Shown: positions 36,857 to 48,482 of the stretch, piece by piece
How positions within the stretch are numbered: the first letter of the stretch is position 1
How the letters are laid out: every line of letters starts with the position of its first letter
Source: Holacanthus passer
Lineage: Eukaryota; Chordata; Actinopteri; Pomacanthidae
Reading direction: 5' to 3'
DNA: 64,000 nt
Assembly (NCBI GenBank): GCA_025331565.1
Contig: JAFREQ010000038.1
Coordinates: 1,612,001-1,676,000 of the forward strand
Notes under the pieces: model-generated
The model's input: only the letters and a program-made list of their open reading frames with translations
Told to the model about the DNA's origin: nothing
The model's database searches: none
Made by a program: the position numbers and the translations under genes

Positions 36857-36996
36857 GAAGCCTTCCCACCCCCTGCTGAACTCCTTCATCAGTCACATGG
36901 GCCTGGGAGGGCGTGGCCACTGGGAGTCACCACTGAGCTCTGTTCCCCGTCTGCCCAATCACAGTGCCTGTGAAATGGGAGAACTTACACAGACAG
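36857..36996 (+). CDS. pxylp1: pxylp1 coding exon 4
   Basis: Acceptor CACCCTCAG ends at 36856; donor CAG|GTAGGC follows. The exon's 140 bases complete Arg133 and give residues 134-179 plus one base of Gly180: KPSHPLLNSFISHMGLGGRG, a variable middle, then SACEMGELTQTG. The CEMGELTQTG segment is the strongly conserved helix start seen in PXYLP1 and other histidine acid phosphatases, where it follows the substrate loop. The HMGLGGRGHWESPLS segment corresponds to the human HMSKGSGASFESPLN. The frame is open throughout. Confidence 0.93.
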
Positions 36997-37273
36997 GTAG
37001 GCAATCAAAGTATCCCCTCCAAGACCAGTTTTCTTCTCATCTTAACCAAACTTTTGTAGACCACTATTACATGTTTATACCTTTATATGAACAAAAAGCT
37101 TCAAATGTTGCTTTTCAATTCTTGTAAATTAGATGAATCTTTGTATCGAGCAAATGAATCCAAAGGTTACTTTCATGCATTATAGCGTCTTGTCCTTCAT
37201 GACACTGTGTTAACAAGCATTAATCAAGTATAAATGTCAAACAAATCTTCATCTTCTGTCCGTTCTTTTGCAG
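36997..37273 (+). other. pxylp1: pxylp1 last intron (277 bp)
   Basis: A short phase-1 intron with donor GTAGGC and acceptor TTCTTTTGCAG. The reading frame happens to stay open for 13 codons before the acceptor, so ATG 37234 is not a real start. Confidence 0.9.
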
Positions 37274-38301
37274 GTGTGGTGCAGCACCTGCGCAATGGGC
37301 AGCTCCTCCATCAAGCCTACAAACGCCACAATCTCCTCCCCTCGGACTGGTCGCCCCGCCAGGTGTGGGTTGAGACCACAGGTAAGAGCCGCACTGTTCA
37401 GAGCGGATTGGCCTTCCTCTACGGCTTCCTCCCGGACTTTGATTGGATGAAATTGACTGTGCGGCACCAATGGAGCACGTTGTTCTGTGGCTCGGCATGC
37501 GACTGCCCTGCCAGGAACAGATACCTGGAGGAAGAGCAGAGGAGGCAGTATCGGCTCAGAGTGAGCGATACCGAACTCGAGAGGACTTACGTCGATATGG
37601 CACGGACTTTGGGTCTGCTCACCCGCCAACTTCGAGCTGCAAACCCTATAGACTCCCTGCTGTGCCATCTGTGCCACGGCATTTCTTTCCCATGCAGTCC
37701 TGTGGGAGATGGTGGCACCAGGGAATGTCTGACAATGGCACAGTTTGCTGTGATTCGACGACAGCAGCTAGATGATGAGGTGGATCGGAGAAGAGTGGGG
37801 CTGTACCGTAAATACGCCATCCTCGCCATGTACCCCTACCTTAACCGAACTGCTACCAAGATGGAGCGTGTTGCCAGGGACAGTGAGGCTGGCCGGCAGC
37901 CCCGTGCAGGGGGCGAGGAGGTCTTCACCCTCTCTTCAGCCCACGACGTTACCATGGCTCCGTTGCTGAGCGCCCTGGGACTAGAGGAGGCCCGCTTTCC
38001 ACGCTTTGCAGCAAGAGTAGTGTTTGAACTGTGGAGAAGTCCACCAGCGCTACAAGGACAGCCGAAGAAGAGAGCTGGCAAAGGTGACAAGTCAAAGGCG
38101 AAAGACAGGGAACTGTTCATCAGGGTGCTGTACAACGGTGAGGATGTGACATTTCACACCACCTTCTGTCGCTCCCACGACCGCCACGCCAGTCAGCCGC
38201 TCTGCCCTCTGAAGAACTTCCTGTCTTTTGTAAGGAGAGACATGTTCAGTGTTGTCAATGCTACCTCTTACCAGGAGGCCTGCTACAGGCGCACTGGTTG
38301 A
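37274..38301 (+). CDS. pxylp1: pxylp1 coding exon 5 (C-terminal phosphatase domain, stop)
   Basis: A terminal exon encoding residues 180-521 and TGA at 38299. It begins GVVQHLRNGQLL. The TTGKSRTVQSG segment (Arg219) is the family's second phosphate-pocket element. SAHDVTMAPLLSALGL contains the catalytic His403-Asp404 pair, with Asp404 the likely proton donor. A cysteine-rich stretch (CGSACDCP, then LCHLCHG and FPC) matches conserved disulfides of PXYLP1. FPRFAARVVFELW, VLYNGEDVTFHTTFC and the final YQEACYRR also match. Two insertions versus the 480-residue human protein are visible: an extended DSEAGRQPRAGG before the HD motif, and a lysine-rich segment at about residues 440-456 (KKRAGKGDKSKAK). 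The whole protein is 521 residues, and all five coding exons join in frame. Confidence 0.97.
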
Positions 38302-38785
38302 CAGGTGGAGGGTGACAGAGTACGGATGCAGAGTTGGCAGATAGTTGTACTTTCCATGTTTTTTAGTTGTTTTCCACTTTTGAAGATGGTGCACTTTTAT
38401 GCTGCTCATATGGTCTTAAAATTCCACATATTTTTAAATGTAATCCTTTACATTCATGAGCACAAAGTGAGTGGCAAACACACACAATACTGTACATTAT
38501 TTAAGATCTTAAATTTCTAACCTTTCTACAAACTACTTAAAAATTCCATTTTTTGAATACTGTATCTTTTGTCTAGCATATCTGTCAGATATAAACAGTA
38601 AGGGAAGTTGTATGGCACTTAGCCACTTTATTCCTACATTCCATAACACCTTGGAATTGTAAAAATCCAGTGTTCCCAAATGCTTGCATTAAAGGGGAAT
38701 ATTGAAGATGGAAATTCTATGCTGGATTAATCATCCTGGAAAATATTTTGTGTATAATAAATCTTTTCAATGAAAATTACACTTT
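38302..38785 (+). terminator. pxylp1: pxylp1 3' UTR and poly(A) signal
   Basis: Follows the stop. The first canonical AATAAA is at 38756-38761 (GTATAATAAATC), with T/G-rich sequence soon after. Later AATAAA hexamers at about 38918 and 39076 could serve as distal sites. The short ORF at 38305-38520 is within this UTR and is not considered a gene. Confidence 0.7.
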
Positions 38786-40040
38786 GGGCTAGTTTTGCCC
38801 ACATTACTCAATATGACTCAATAGTCACATAGCATTTCTGGGGATTAATGATTAGTCATTGCAGTAGTCTGTTTGATGGTTTGGGTTATTTCTACTTTGA
38901 CACTACTACTTTGTTTTAATAAAATTGACTTGCGGTACTTTGAAAGTGACAAATGATAGGTGTTTTTTTTCTTCTTACATTCATTTACAACTACAGTATG
39001 TCTGTATTTATATGAATTGGTGGTATAGCCAATCACATTCCACTTACAGTTTTTGCTTGTAGGAAACTAAATTTAATAAAGATTCATTATGAGCAGACAT
39101 TTCTATAGCAGTGACTGGTTTACTGAGAAATGGTTTCCTGGTGGTATTTTGATATAAAGCATGTGGCCTGAAGAATCCTGCAAGTCAAAAAATATGCATA
39201 TACTGTTTTTCTGTGTATAAATGACTGAACACTGAAGTGAACATTTTTTCAGTTGGTGTCTCTTATATTAATCTACCACTAGATGGCATATTAGCTTCAC
39301 AAACCTTATTCATAGGCAGCCTAACCCTTCTGTTACTATCCTTTATCCACTTTGTCAACAGTGCTGCAGGGGTACAGCACATAGTCAATACATTTATATG
39401 AATGTGAAACCTTGAGTGCCTATTCCCCCACCACTAAACAAGTTGTGTCATCATCATTAAGAACATAACACAATGCTGACAAGATATCAATTGTACAGCT
39501 CATTTTCAAAAGTGCCCCAGTGTGCTCGCTCTGCTTTTTTCCTTTCATATTCGTCAGAATCAGGAGAGTATTGAATGGAAAAATGCAATAACCAGTGACA
39601 TGGGTAAATTACATTTGCACTATATGGACATTATATTTGTCCTGGTAGTAGAGGGTTGTGTGCTAGTGAATAAATGAATACAGAATTGATGCTGTAGACA
39701 GACAACAAATGTCATCTGCTGGGGCAAGAGGTTTCATTTAATTATGCCATGAAGGCTGTCATGCTAGATTTTTAGGAAGCTGTGAATTGTATGAATTTAA
39801 GGAACTTGAAATGAAGATGTTCTTAGATAACCAAACATGTAGTATACAATTCATGGACTCACTTAATTTTATTGTTTGACAGGAGTGTCACTAAAATAGT
39901 GTCAAATATGAAAATATTTGAACTCTGTGACCAGTCGATTAAAAATCACATTCCTTTCTGTTGCTGAGTCACACCCTAAACTTCGGCTCACATCTCAATC
40001 CCAAAGTTGAGGCAAAAATGCATAAGTCGATGCAAATTTA
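38786..40040. other. Sequence downstream of pxylp1, no gene recognised
   Basis: AT-rich. It contains possible distal poly(A) signals near 38918 and 39076 and otherwise nothing recognised. Confidence 0.5.
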
Positions 40041-40045
40041 TTCCC

Positions 40046-40330
40046 AAACTTTCCCCGGTCACATCCAAACCTTCTCCCGGGCGATTTCCCATGTTATGCC
40101 ATGACGTCAGGGTTGTTAATGATAGGAGCTAACCTTCCTCGGCCGACCCGATTCCTCCCCCCCTCTTGTCCTGCCCTCTCCCACCAACGCCTCTCCCTCC
40201 AGGCCCTGACACCCCTCTGCCACCCACGCCTCTGATGTCATCCCGCCAGGCCGAGGTGGAGCAGCAATTTTCTTCTGCCGCAACTTGCTCAATCTTTGAT
40301 GTTGTTACGCTGCCTCCGGCTTTGGCGTAT
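40046..40330. promoter_or_regulatory. GC-rich patch with full CRE (TGACGTCA), possible promoter or enhancer
   Basis: In AT-rich surroundings this patch holds CCCCGG, CTCCCGGGCG, a perfect palindromic cAMP response element TGACGTCA at 40102-40109, and a half-matched TGATGTCA about 125 bases further on. C-rich tracts (CCCCCCCTC) follow. The 185-codon open frame starting at 40166 runs into GT repeats and shows no family resemblance, so it is not called as a gene. The patch could start a transcript of a gene to the right, such as zbtb38 (inference from mammalian synteny), or be an enhancer. Confidence 0.35.
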
Positions 40331-40346
40331 ACACTGGTGTCTCTCC

Positions 40347-40442
40347 GTGTGTGTGTGTGTGTACGTGTCTGTGTGAGGAGAAGGCTAAAGATAGATCAAG
40401 GTGAATGTATTGTGTGTGTGTGTGTGTGCGCGTGTGCGTGCA
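40347..40442. repeat. Interrupted GT/GC dinucleotide patches
   Basis: Two short GT-rich runs (near 40347-40373 and 40409-40443) flank a less repetitive stretch. The second ends with alternating GCGCGTGTGCGTGCATGCAT, a purine-pyrimidine run. Confidence 0.8.
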
Positions 40443-40443
40443 T

Positions 40444-41151
40444 GCATGCTTTCTCTTGGCTCAATGTGTACATCAGCATGTTTATCTGGCCCCAGAACAA
40501 TGTCCACTTGACCCAGTCTGGCTTCAAAATCCTGCATATAGATTTCCAAACACACACCGGCTCTTCAGCACCAGTAAGAACTCTGTTTGTGTGTGTGTTT
40601 GGACAGATGATGGAAAGACAGATGACTGACAGCTCAGACAGTAGGAGAGATACATTGTGGTCAACGCTGAGAAGAAGCAAAGATGGAAGAGAGGGAGAGG
40701 TTGCGGTTAAGGTTCGACAGTAACCTCATGGAATCGGCCCAGGACTCTCGTCTCTCCAAAACCACAGCCAAAGCCGCAGGTCGGAGGAATTAAAGAGAGA
40801 GATTAGATTTCATGTTGTGAAGAGGTTTCAGAGGAGGAACAACAGCTACCAGACTCGGGGCAAAAGAAGCCAAATGTTGACCAGAGGGAGCAGCTCGGGT
40901 TCAGGCTAATGCCACCACTAAAATGAGTCCAGCTTCCCACGGTGGGCTCCTAGCTTCACTCCACAATAATTCATAAGAAATGAGCCGGTTAGAGTAAGTG
41001 TGAGAATGACATATAGTAGACTCTCACGGATATTATCTTCCCATGCATGGCGCAGACGATCAGATGATACTTCACATAAAAAAATGATACTATTTTGGAA
41101 TCTGTGATACTCTGAGATCCTGATGCAACCTGCATTGGTACTTATTAAAGC
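40444..41151. other. Intergenic sequence without recognised genes
   Basis: Moderately GC-balanced, with a purine-rich patch at 40640-40830. No exon is recognised. Confidence 0.5.
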
Positions 41152-41352
41152 AATATTTTGACATTTTGGAAAAGGCATTTATATGCTTTCTTGCTGAGAT
41201 TTAGATGTTTCTTTGTTTCTGTAGCTAGCTGTTTCCTTGTTTCCAGTCTTTAGCTGGCTGCTAGCTGTAGCTTCATATTTGCCATACAGACATGAATAAG
41301 ACTCTCTTGGCAAGTAAGTTAATAAGCACATTTCCCAAAATGTCAAACTATT
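41152..41352. mobile_element. Short foldback/MITE with terminal inverted repeats (family B ends)
   Basis: The left end AATATTTTGACATTTTGGAA and the right end, read on the minus strand AATAGTTTGACATTTTGGGA, are about 35-base imperfect inverted repeats around a core of roughly 130 bases. The same end sequence appears near 11925, so this is an internally deleted member of that family. No clear target-site duplication was seen. Confidence 0.6.
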
Positions 41353-41890
41353 GTTTCTACAACTTTTCATAAACTCCAAGAAGAAAACCACAGTATTTTA
41401 CCGAGTTTAAAGTCAAACCCAAAACTCGGTAAGCAAGAAAAAGTGATATTCTTAGCACATATGGTGCCATTTTTGGGACCTGAAAATTTTGACCTTTTTC
41501 ACTTTACTTTTTGTACAAAGTGAACAAACAAATTATACCATGTTAGTTAATGAGCTTTATAGGTGCTGGTATGTGGATTGTGTTACCTTTTGGACAGAGC
41601 CAGGCTTTTTGCTTTTTTGCTCCTGTTTCCAATCTTTAAGCTAAGCTAACTAGATTCTAACTTTAGCTGTAGATGCAGACAGGAGAATGCTGTTCATTTT
41701 CTCATTTAACTCTTTGCAAGAATTTTCAAGAAGAAGAGAGCATACTTCTGAAAAGGTCAAACCATTCCTTTAAAGCTTTATACAAACTACAATAAGAAGA
41801 AAACTACAGTATGTGACCACGTTCGAAAGCCAGTCAAACTTGGCGAGCATGGAAAAGTGATATTCTTAGCACATAAGGAGCCATTTTTGG
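41340..41890 (+). repeat. Tandem segment duplication (unit about 414 bp)
   Basis: The segments 41340-41476 and 41753-41890 are direct repeats. Both carry TGTCAAAC/GGTCAAAC, AAACT.CAA.AAGAA, AACCACAGTA/AACTACAGTA, AAAAGTGATATTCTTAGCAC and GCCATTTTTGG in the same order. Each copy follows the right end of a family B element. The one at 41545-41775 is in minus orientation (CTTTTGGACAGAGCCAGG, CTTTAAGCTAAGCTAACTAG). Confidence 0.6.
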
Positions 41891-41894
41891 TTGA

Positions 41895-43329
41895 TGAGGT
41901 GACAGAAGAGACGTGTGTGAGAGAGCAAGAGACCAAAAGAGTGTGTGTGTTAAGTTTAAGGTCAGCTAATTGGGGTCTGCAGAGTGTGTGTGTCCTGTCT
42001 GTCAGTGTCTAGACTGTGCCACCGGTTGTTTTCTCAGATGTGAGGCTTTATTAAGCCCCTTACTTAAGCAAACAACCCGGCTACCACGCATGTCCATGCG
42101 AGTGTGCTCATACAGTCTGTGGGTTGTCTGATGATCCTTGTTTGTGCACTTACCTGTATGTGATTTATTGGTATGGGAGCAAGTTCTCGTTAGCTAAAAT
42201 AATCAGGATTTATGAGTCTCTCTGTGCTGTAAGTGGCGGGCCAGAGGCTTCGCCCCACACAGACACACAGCCGGGCTAATTGAGTTTGGTCATTACTGTC
42301 TCGTTCCTCTATCAAGGGCTCGTTCAGTTGCTCATCCATCACAACACACAGAAACACACTCAATAAAAAAACAGTTGGTTGCATTTTATTTTCCTTCCTT
42401 CTTCTGTACACAGCCTTTGATTACTTTTATTTTGGCTGCCATTTTTCAAAAATGTGTGTGTATACCAGCACGCACACACACCCTGATGTCCACCGTGACG
42501 TCTCCTGCCTGTCTTCTGTGATATTTGTGTCTTTATTACCCGCACTCGGCTGTCTTCGTCTTCTATCTTTAGTCGTTGCACACTCTTACTGACGGAGTAC
42601 GTCTAGCAGGGATTGGGAGTGTGTGTATGTGTGGCGTCCTGTAAAACACCCGCTCGAATGCAAATGGATAAAGAGGCCCCCCCACCCCCCATCATTCTGA
42701 AGGGAAAAACAGAAAGAGAGAGAAAATGAGATGGACAGACGCACATATACCAAACAGCCGAGCAATAGAGATGCATACAAATGTGCAGCGAGTCAACGAC
42801 GGGCGTGAGAGATGGAATGAAGGAGGAGGGGGAGGAAAGCGCTTGGTAAATGGGTCAGGCCTGTCTGCCATCCCAGGCACATACACACAGTGTGCAGCCC
42901 CCGGAGAGAGACCCAGACTGTACAACATGCTGCTGAGAGGAGAGACGACAGGAGGAGAGGGAGAAGACAGAGACAAGAAGAAGAGGTGATGAATGGAAGG
43001 TTGCAGATGGATCGCAGGAAAGGGGCTGGAAAGAAAGAGGGACAGATGTGTTGGCTCTGATCTGAATGGGTCAGATCACACAAAAACATATGCTCTCACT
43101 TACCTCTTGTGGTATCTAGCCATGCTGATAGCCTGGGCTTTATCTGCCGAGGCTTTGAAATGTCAGTCTCTAACATTTCAGCCACCAACCCAATGCAGTG
43201 TTTTCTACTAGTGCTTTCTATCAAAAATAATACATCCTATGTTTTCAGATACGATTTGAGCAGCACAAAGTGCTGGTTTCAGAGGAAAATCGCTACAATG
43301 TTCGTGACATTACTGAAGACATTCAAAGA
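41895..43329. other. Intergenic sequence without recognised genes
   Basis: Contains short GT runs near 41940 and 42455 and a purine-rich plus strand at 42710-43050 (GAGG/AGAG). Open frames in the purine-rich part are composition artefacts. Confidence 0.5.
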
Positions 43330-43800
43330 CAGTTGCCTCGTTATAACAAAAAATGAGGCTTGAGTTGAACCTGAAATATTCTTGGAATTCTCCAGTGCAA
43401 GGAAAGCTGAAAGATCACCTGCCTTGACTTTGATTTTGAACAAATCCACCTTTTTTTCAGCACGTGTAATAGACGAAAATGCATCTGTCGGGCTTTAATG
43501 AAATTAACCGTTTTCACAGCCAGTCCAGCACAGACCTCAATTTTTCCGGCATCTTCTTCACCGCCAGTGTCTTGTGATGGGTGCAGTGTGTTCACATCAC
43601 ATGTTGGCTGCCATCTTGTCAATTTGGGCTGCTGCTCCGCTGTAGTGATATGTCATAGCCCTGGTGCCGTCCATGCAGACTCCAACACACTTTTTCCAAT
43701 CAAGCTCATTCTTTTGGACAAACGTGTTCAGTAGCTGGATTATGTGCTCGGCTCTGGTCTCCAGTGACTCACAGAACAGAAAGTCCTTCTGAGCTGCACA
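43330..43800 (-). pseudogene. hAT-family transposase remnant (ZBED5/Charlie-like), frameshifted
   Basis: On the minus strand from about 43800 to 43597 one frame reads AQKDFLFCESLETRAEHIIQ and, farther on, LDWKKCVGVCMDGTRAMT, ending in a stop at 43597-43599. The CVGVCxDGxRAMT block is a hallmark of hAT transposases of the group that gave ZBED5-like genes. Reading continues in shifted frames as TLAVKKMPEKLRSVLDWL and then LAVKTVNFIKARQMHFRLLH, again typical of the family. At least two frameshifts and a stop show it is dead. The BED finger and C-terminal dimerisation region are not evident nearby. Confidence 0.75.
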
Positions 43801-46800
43801 TATTCATATCAGACATACACAAGCAAACTGACCAAATCAGCAGCATAGGCAGTCTCATCTAGCAGCACCAAGTTTAACTGTGGTGCATGTCATCTCTATT
43901 CTCTATTCTATCTGGCTATTAAAGAGACCTCTTTGACCTGTTGTCTGTGGCGTACCGGCTTTCGCTGTGAGGAGGCTGGTATGATATGAGGCTTCCTGTG
44001 CTTTGGCTATGGATGTAACACAGGATTGAATCATGGATGCTTTTCTTAGTAGTGCTCACATTGCACTGATGGCAAAACACCACCTCATGGTGCCTGCCTA
44101 TTGACTTCTGAGCAAGAGGGGATTCTCTATAGGGGACATGGTGAAAGTGATCTACCCTCTCCCCAGGCAATGTAGATATCCTTATCTTTTTAATAAAGAA
44201 TTTAGAAGATAGAAGATATAAGCTCAGGTCTGCTTTCTTTCTTTTTAAATTTTTTTTTTGGATGATTTCACTGCCATGTTTAAAGGAAGAAAGTATCATG
44301 CTTCATATTACACTTTAATTTAGCAAATGAGTATTGAATATTTTATATATTTCAAGATTTTATTCTAACATTGGACATCTTGAATGTTGTTTTTATTCAA
44401 AACCATGGGCAAAAGTTTCTTGCTTTAAGTGTACAGAATAAATGAAAAGTGATCCGCACTTCTCTTCCAGATAGTTCCCGTTTGGAGCCACGATTGCAGT
44501 GTTTTTGAACAATTCATTTGATCTCTACTTACTTTCTCGCCATTACAGTTTAGATAGTAACTAACCATGGATGTATGCACATGCTATGTGCATGAACGTA
44601 ACGTAACATCATGTAATATGGTGATGTCAAGATGTGTTTTACACTTTTGTACAGACCCCGTGCTGCTCTGTTCTGCTGATGAATTTTACATTTAGTTGTG
44701 TGATATTAAGATTTTTTTTTCAGGGGGTGGCTGACTATATGTATGTGCTACACCTACAGCATCAATACAATATTCCCATAGTGACTTAGACTAAGAAACT
44801 TTTTGTTTTATGATTACATTCATTTCTTTTCAGTCTTTTATTTTTATTAGAGAACTTGAGTGACACTGAGTGACAGGTCTTGCAGGAGGAAGGGTAGCTG
44901 AGTTTGACCTGTGACAGAGGTCCTGCGTTAGGCTCTGACCCGCAGTGCTGAATGTGCTCCAACCTGCTGCTGTGCCGGCCGCACCAGTCATTTTTTATGG
45001 TACACTGCTGCCTGATGAAAGGGCACGGCGAGTTTGTTTGCTGGACTGGAACTGCATCAAAGAAAAAGAGAGAAGAAAGGAGAACGAGCCAGGCTGTCAC
45101 TGAAGTGAGAACTGCTCCATGGCTGCTTGGCTTGAACAGATGAAAGGGTTAATCTCATTTGACAACACACAACAATGAGTAATGACTCCAAAGCCTCCCA
45201 CTCTCTCTCCCGTGCCTTCGTGCTGTTTCACTCGCAACTTTTTTTTTTTCCTGAAGCATGGCCTTATTTGCTGTACAGCCCCTGCTACACTCTGCCTTGT
45301 TTGCCTCCATTGTATGCGCAGCAGCCTGCTGCTTGCCGTCTGTGTGTGCCTAGGTAAACACGTTTTGGGAATAGCAGCAAATCCATCATGGGCGTCACGC
45401 TGAAACGTTTCTCCCCCGAGGCCCTGCAGTGCTGCGGTATCAGGTGGAAGGGTTCCACTTCCTGTCTTTGTGGGCAGGTTCCTGGCCAAGGGGGACAATC
45501 TCCCTATTGGCCCCCGGTGGGTTGAGCACACAACTCATGGGCGACACTACCTGTTCCACCACAGCTCCGGACGGCGCCACTCTGGGCCCTGTGGAAGGGT
45601 GTGTGTATATGTATGCGCTAGTATGCATCATGTGTTTATGAGTAACAAGGAAGTTGTTTTCTTCAGCCGAGAATAGAGCTTGAAGAGTTTCACCAACATG
45701 ATTTGCAGTCCCGCTGAAATATGATTGCACAAATGTACCGTAGATGTTGTGTCAAATTTTGATTTGATGAGATTGTACTGCATGTCAGTATCTCCGTCAC
45801 ACACGCAAACACACATACACTTGCACAGGGTGAGTGTTCCTTGGTGAGCTGTACAGATTTTAAATTGAATCTCTCTCTTGCACGCTGTGGGTGACCTTCC
45901 CGTTCAGACCTGAGGAGTTTTCCAGAAAGCCAATACAGGCGCCGTGATTTCATTCTCACAGAGCCAGACAGTGATGAGCAGGGGGAGAAATACAAAGAGG
46001 CAGAGGAGCGAGACTCAGACTCTTTGCTCATCTCTTGTTCCTTTTTTGGCCTTGTGTGATTCCTTGTGGCACAGAAGAGATGGGATAAAAATCTTAATGC
46101 GTTATTAACCATGCATCACATGAAAATGAGACGTTTCAATTTCAATCCCAATGAAGAATACAGCATTGTGTATTTGTGTGTAATTCAGATGCTTGGTTTG
46201 ATTCTTCAAACTTGGAGGAATGTCAGAAGAATTCAAGTGAGAGAAAGCTTCAAACAAGGTGCTTGTCCGATTGTTGACAACAAAATTGGAGGTCTGAGTC
46301 CCACAACTTTTGCAACTTCCTGAAACTGACAATCTGACAACCTGCTAATGCAAATGACCTGGCCCATGGAGGTGAATAAATGGCAGGGGTTCAACTTCTC
46401 TCTCGTGCTCTCTTTTTCATTGACACTTTTTTCATGTGCACAGCCAAGTACAACACCCTGAATGCCTTTGAACAGAAACTGTCCAGAAGTGTGCGCCATT
46501 GTCCCATTTTGTATGATTAATTGTGTCTCACCACTCTCTATGACGAAGGGTTTTCCACCTCACCTTTGTGCGACCATTCATAACAACCGTAAACGTTTTT
46601 GCCTTTACATGCGGTCCATTGACACTTGAAGCATGCCTGTTTTTCAGCCCTCAAAATCCAATGCAAAGAGACTCTGACACATGAGCCTCTGTGGTACATT
46701 CACACCAACGTGGCCTGAGAAAAACACATCGGAAGAATTCCCACCTTGGCAAGGAACAGCCTCACCACAGATGGCTTTCTCAACAACAGGACACGAAAAC

Positions 46801-48416
46801 AAAAGTTCACTTCTATTACTGTGGGTGGAGTGAGGAGGATGAATACATCAGCATCAACACAAAGGCCCAGAAGACAAGATTAATGCACCGAAGCAAAGAT
46901 TATCAAAGCAGTGCTGTGATACATAAAGGGCAAAGGAGGGCATGTTATAATGGAGTGCTGCGCTAAAGACAAAATGGTAGGTTTTAATGTCTACATTACT
47001 ATTTGACATTTTTAGTTCTATTAAGCTTTTTTGAGGAGAAATCACATTACACAACAGTGCATAATGTTGAAACACAGAGTCACAAATTGAAAGAGAATTG
47101 AAGTATAACCCCATTCAAGGACACGTTAAAAAAGAGCATGAAAGCAATAATCTCCCATCAAACTAGCAGACTAATGGGACCCAAACTTTTTCAGTCTTGA
47201 CTACACAAAGCAGAGACAGCACCTTAATGAGTGCCAGTCACCGTGAGACAGCAGCGCCTGTACTCCCAAATCACGCTTGATAGTTTCAACAGTGTCTCAC
47301 TCACCTTGAACTAGGAGTGACGTTATCATAGCTAATTACTGTTTCTGCCTCTGTTGGAGAAAATACCTTGATTTGTTCTTTGTTTCTGCTGTTGACTTTT
47401 CAGGCTCCTAAAATATACTTGAGATTACATTACCATTATTTCATTTCTTTTGTTTGGTAAAGCTTCACGAAACATTTTAATATGAATTTAGAAAAGACAC
47501 GTGTGAAAGGTATTTATGGTGCATATGACTCACACAGAAAGTGGCACAGCAAAATGAATCCTCACGTCTTTGTGAAGTATTTGGTTGTAGAAGTTTGGTG
47601 ATGTAGTGACTGCTCACAGAGTTGGCAAGTTAACTGATGATCTATCAAAACTTTGCTATTTTTAATTCTGGTGTGACCAGGTCTTTAGTGTGGAATACTG
47701 TACTTTAATACATTATAATTAAATGTATTAATATTGTTTTTCTTTTGTCGGGATAGAAGTGTCAGAATAAAATATGACCAAATCAACCAAATGGCAAAAA
47801 GAATGAAAGAGGCGAACAGGGAAAGTTAAAGTGAGAAATAAAAAGACGTAGTAATGGCACGGCTCTGCATGGTTTGTTTCACCCCCCTAAAATAAATTCT
47901 GATGCTCTTTTCTATTGTTGATGCCAATGAGAAGCACCATGGGTATAAGATCAATAAGTCTCAATTCTACCAGAGAGCTTGGCTTTACAGCAGAAATCTA
48001 TAGCAGTGTTGTGAATTATTATTACAAATCCATTGCTCTTGTTTTTCCCTGTCCCTGCTAAAAGGGGTGGGGAGGTTGTCCAAACAATGAGAGTAAATCA
48101 ATGGCTACGGCAAACAAAGCACGCCCTGCTGAGCCCCCAGCATAGGTCAAGCCAAAAAAAAAATTCAGTATCACTATTAGTATGATTCAATAGTTTCTCT
48201 GTTTGCTCCTCAGAGAGGTTTACACTCTGCCCTGAGTGGAGGAAGAGATGGAGGAATGTTTCCATCTATCTTTCAAGAGGTAATGAAGTCATCATCCCCC
48301 GATAGATGTGTCCTGACCCTGTCGTCTCCTGATGGTGAGTCATCTGCCTGTCACTCCGGTCACAAGCCACACACACACACATGTATTTTCTCAAAAGGAC
48401 TGATGTAGATGCTCAT

Positions 48417-48417
<1 letters not shown>
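43801..48417. other. Intergenic sequence without recognised genes
   Basis: No exon is recognised in 4.6 kb. GC-richer patches occur at 44880-45060 and 45290-45600. The longest frames there (104 residues minus at 44786-45100; 144 residues minus at 45097-45531; 140 residues minus at 45690-46112) show no domain. Confidence 0.5.

Positions 48418-48479
<62 letters not shown>
48418..48479. repeat. (CA)31 microsatellite
   Basis: An uninterrupted CA array, preceded by a shorter one at 48367-48381. Confidence 0.97.

Positions 48480-48482
<3 letters not shown>

Noticed and set aside
37249..38135. Minus-strand and shifted frames of 60-142 codons
   Set aside because: They are shadows of the GC-rich last coding exon of pxylp1.
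40166..40723. 185-codon open frame after the CRE patch
   Set aside because: It is Pro-rich then runs through GT repeats giving Cys-Val runs; no domain, no splice logic and no homologue recognised.
44786..45100. 104-codon minus-strand frame with signal-peptide-like start and six cysteines, considered as a small secreted protein
   Set aside because: No recognisable cysteine pattern, no splice sites or poly(A) signal tied to it, and the basic low-complexity tail looks random.
45097..45531. 144-codon minus-strand frame
   Set aside because: No domain, and a lysine run comes from an A/T tract; nothing supports expression.
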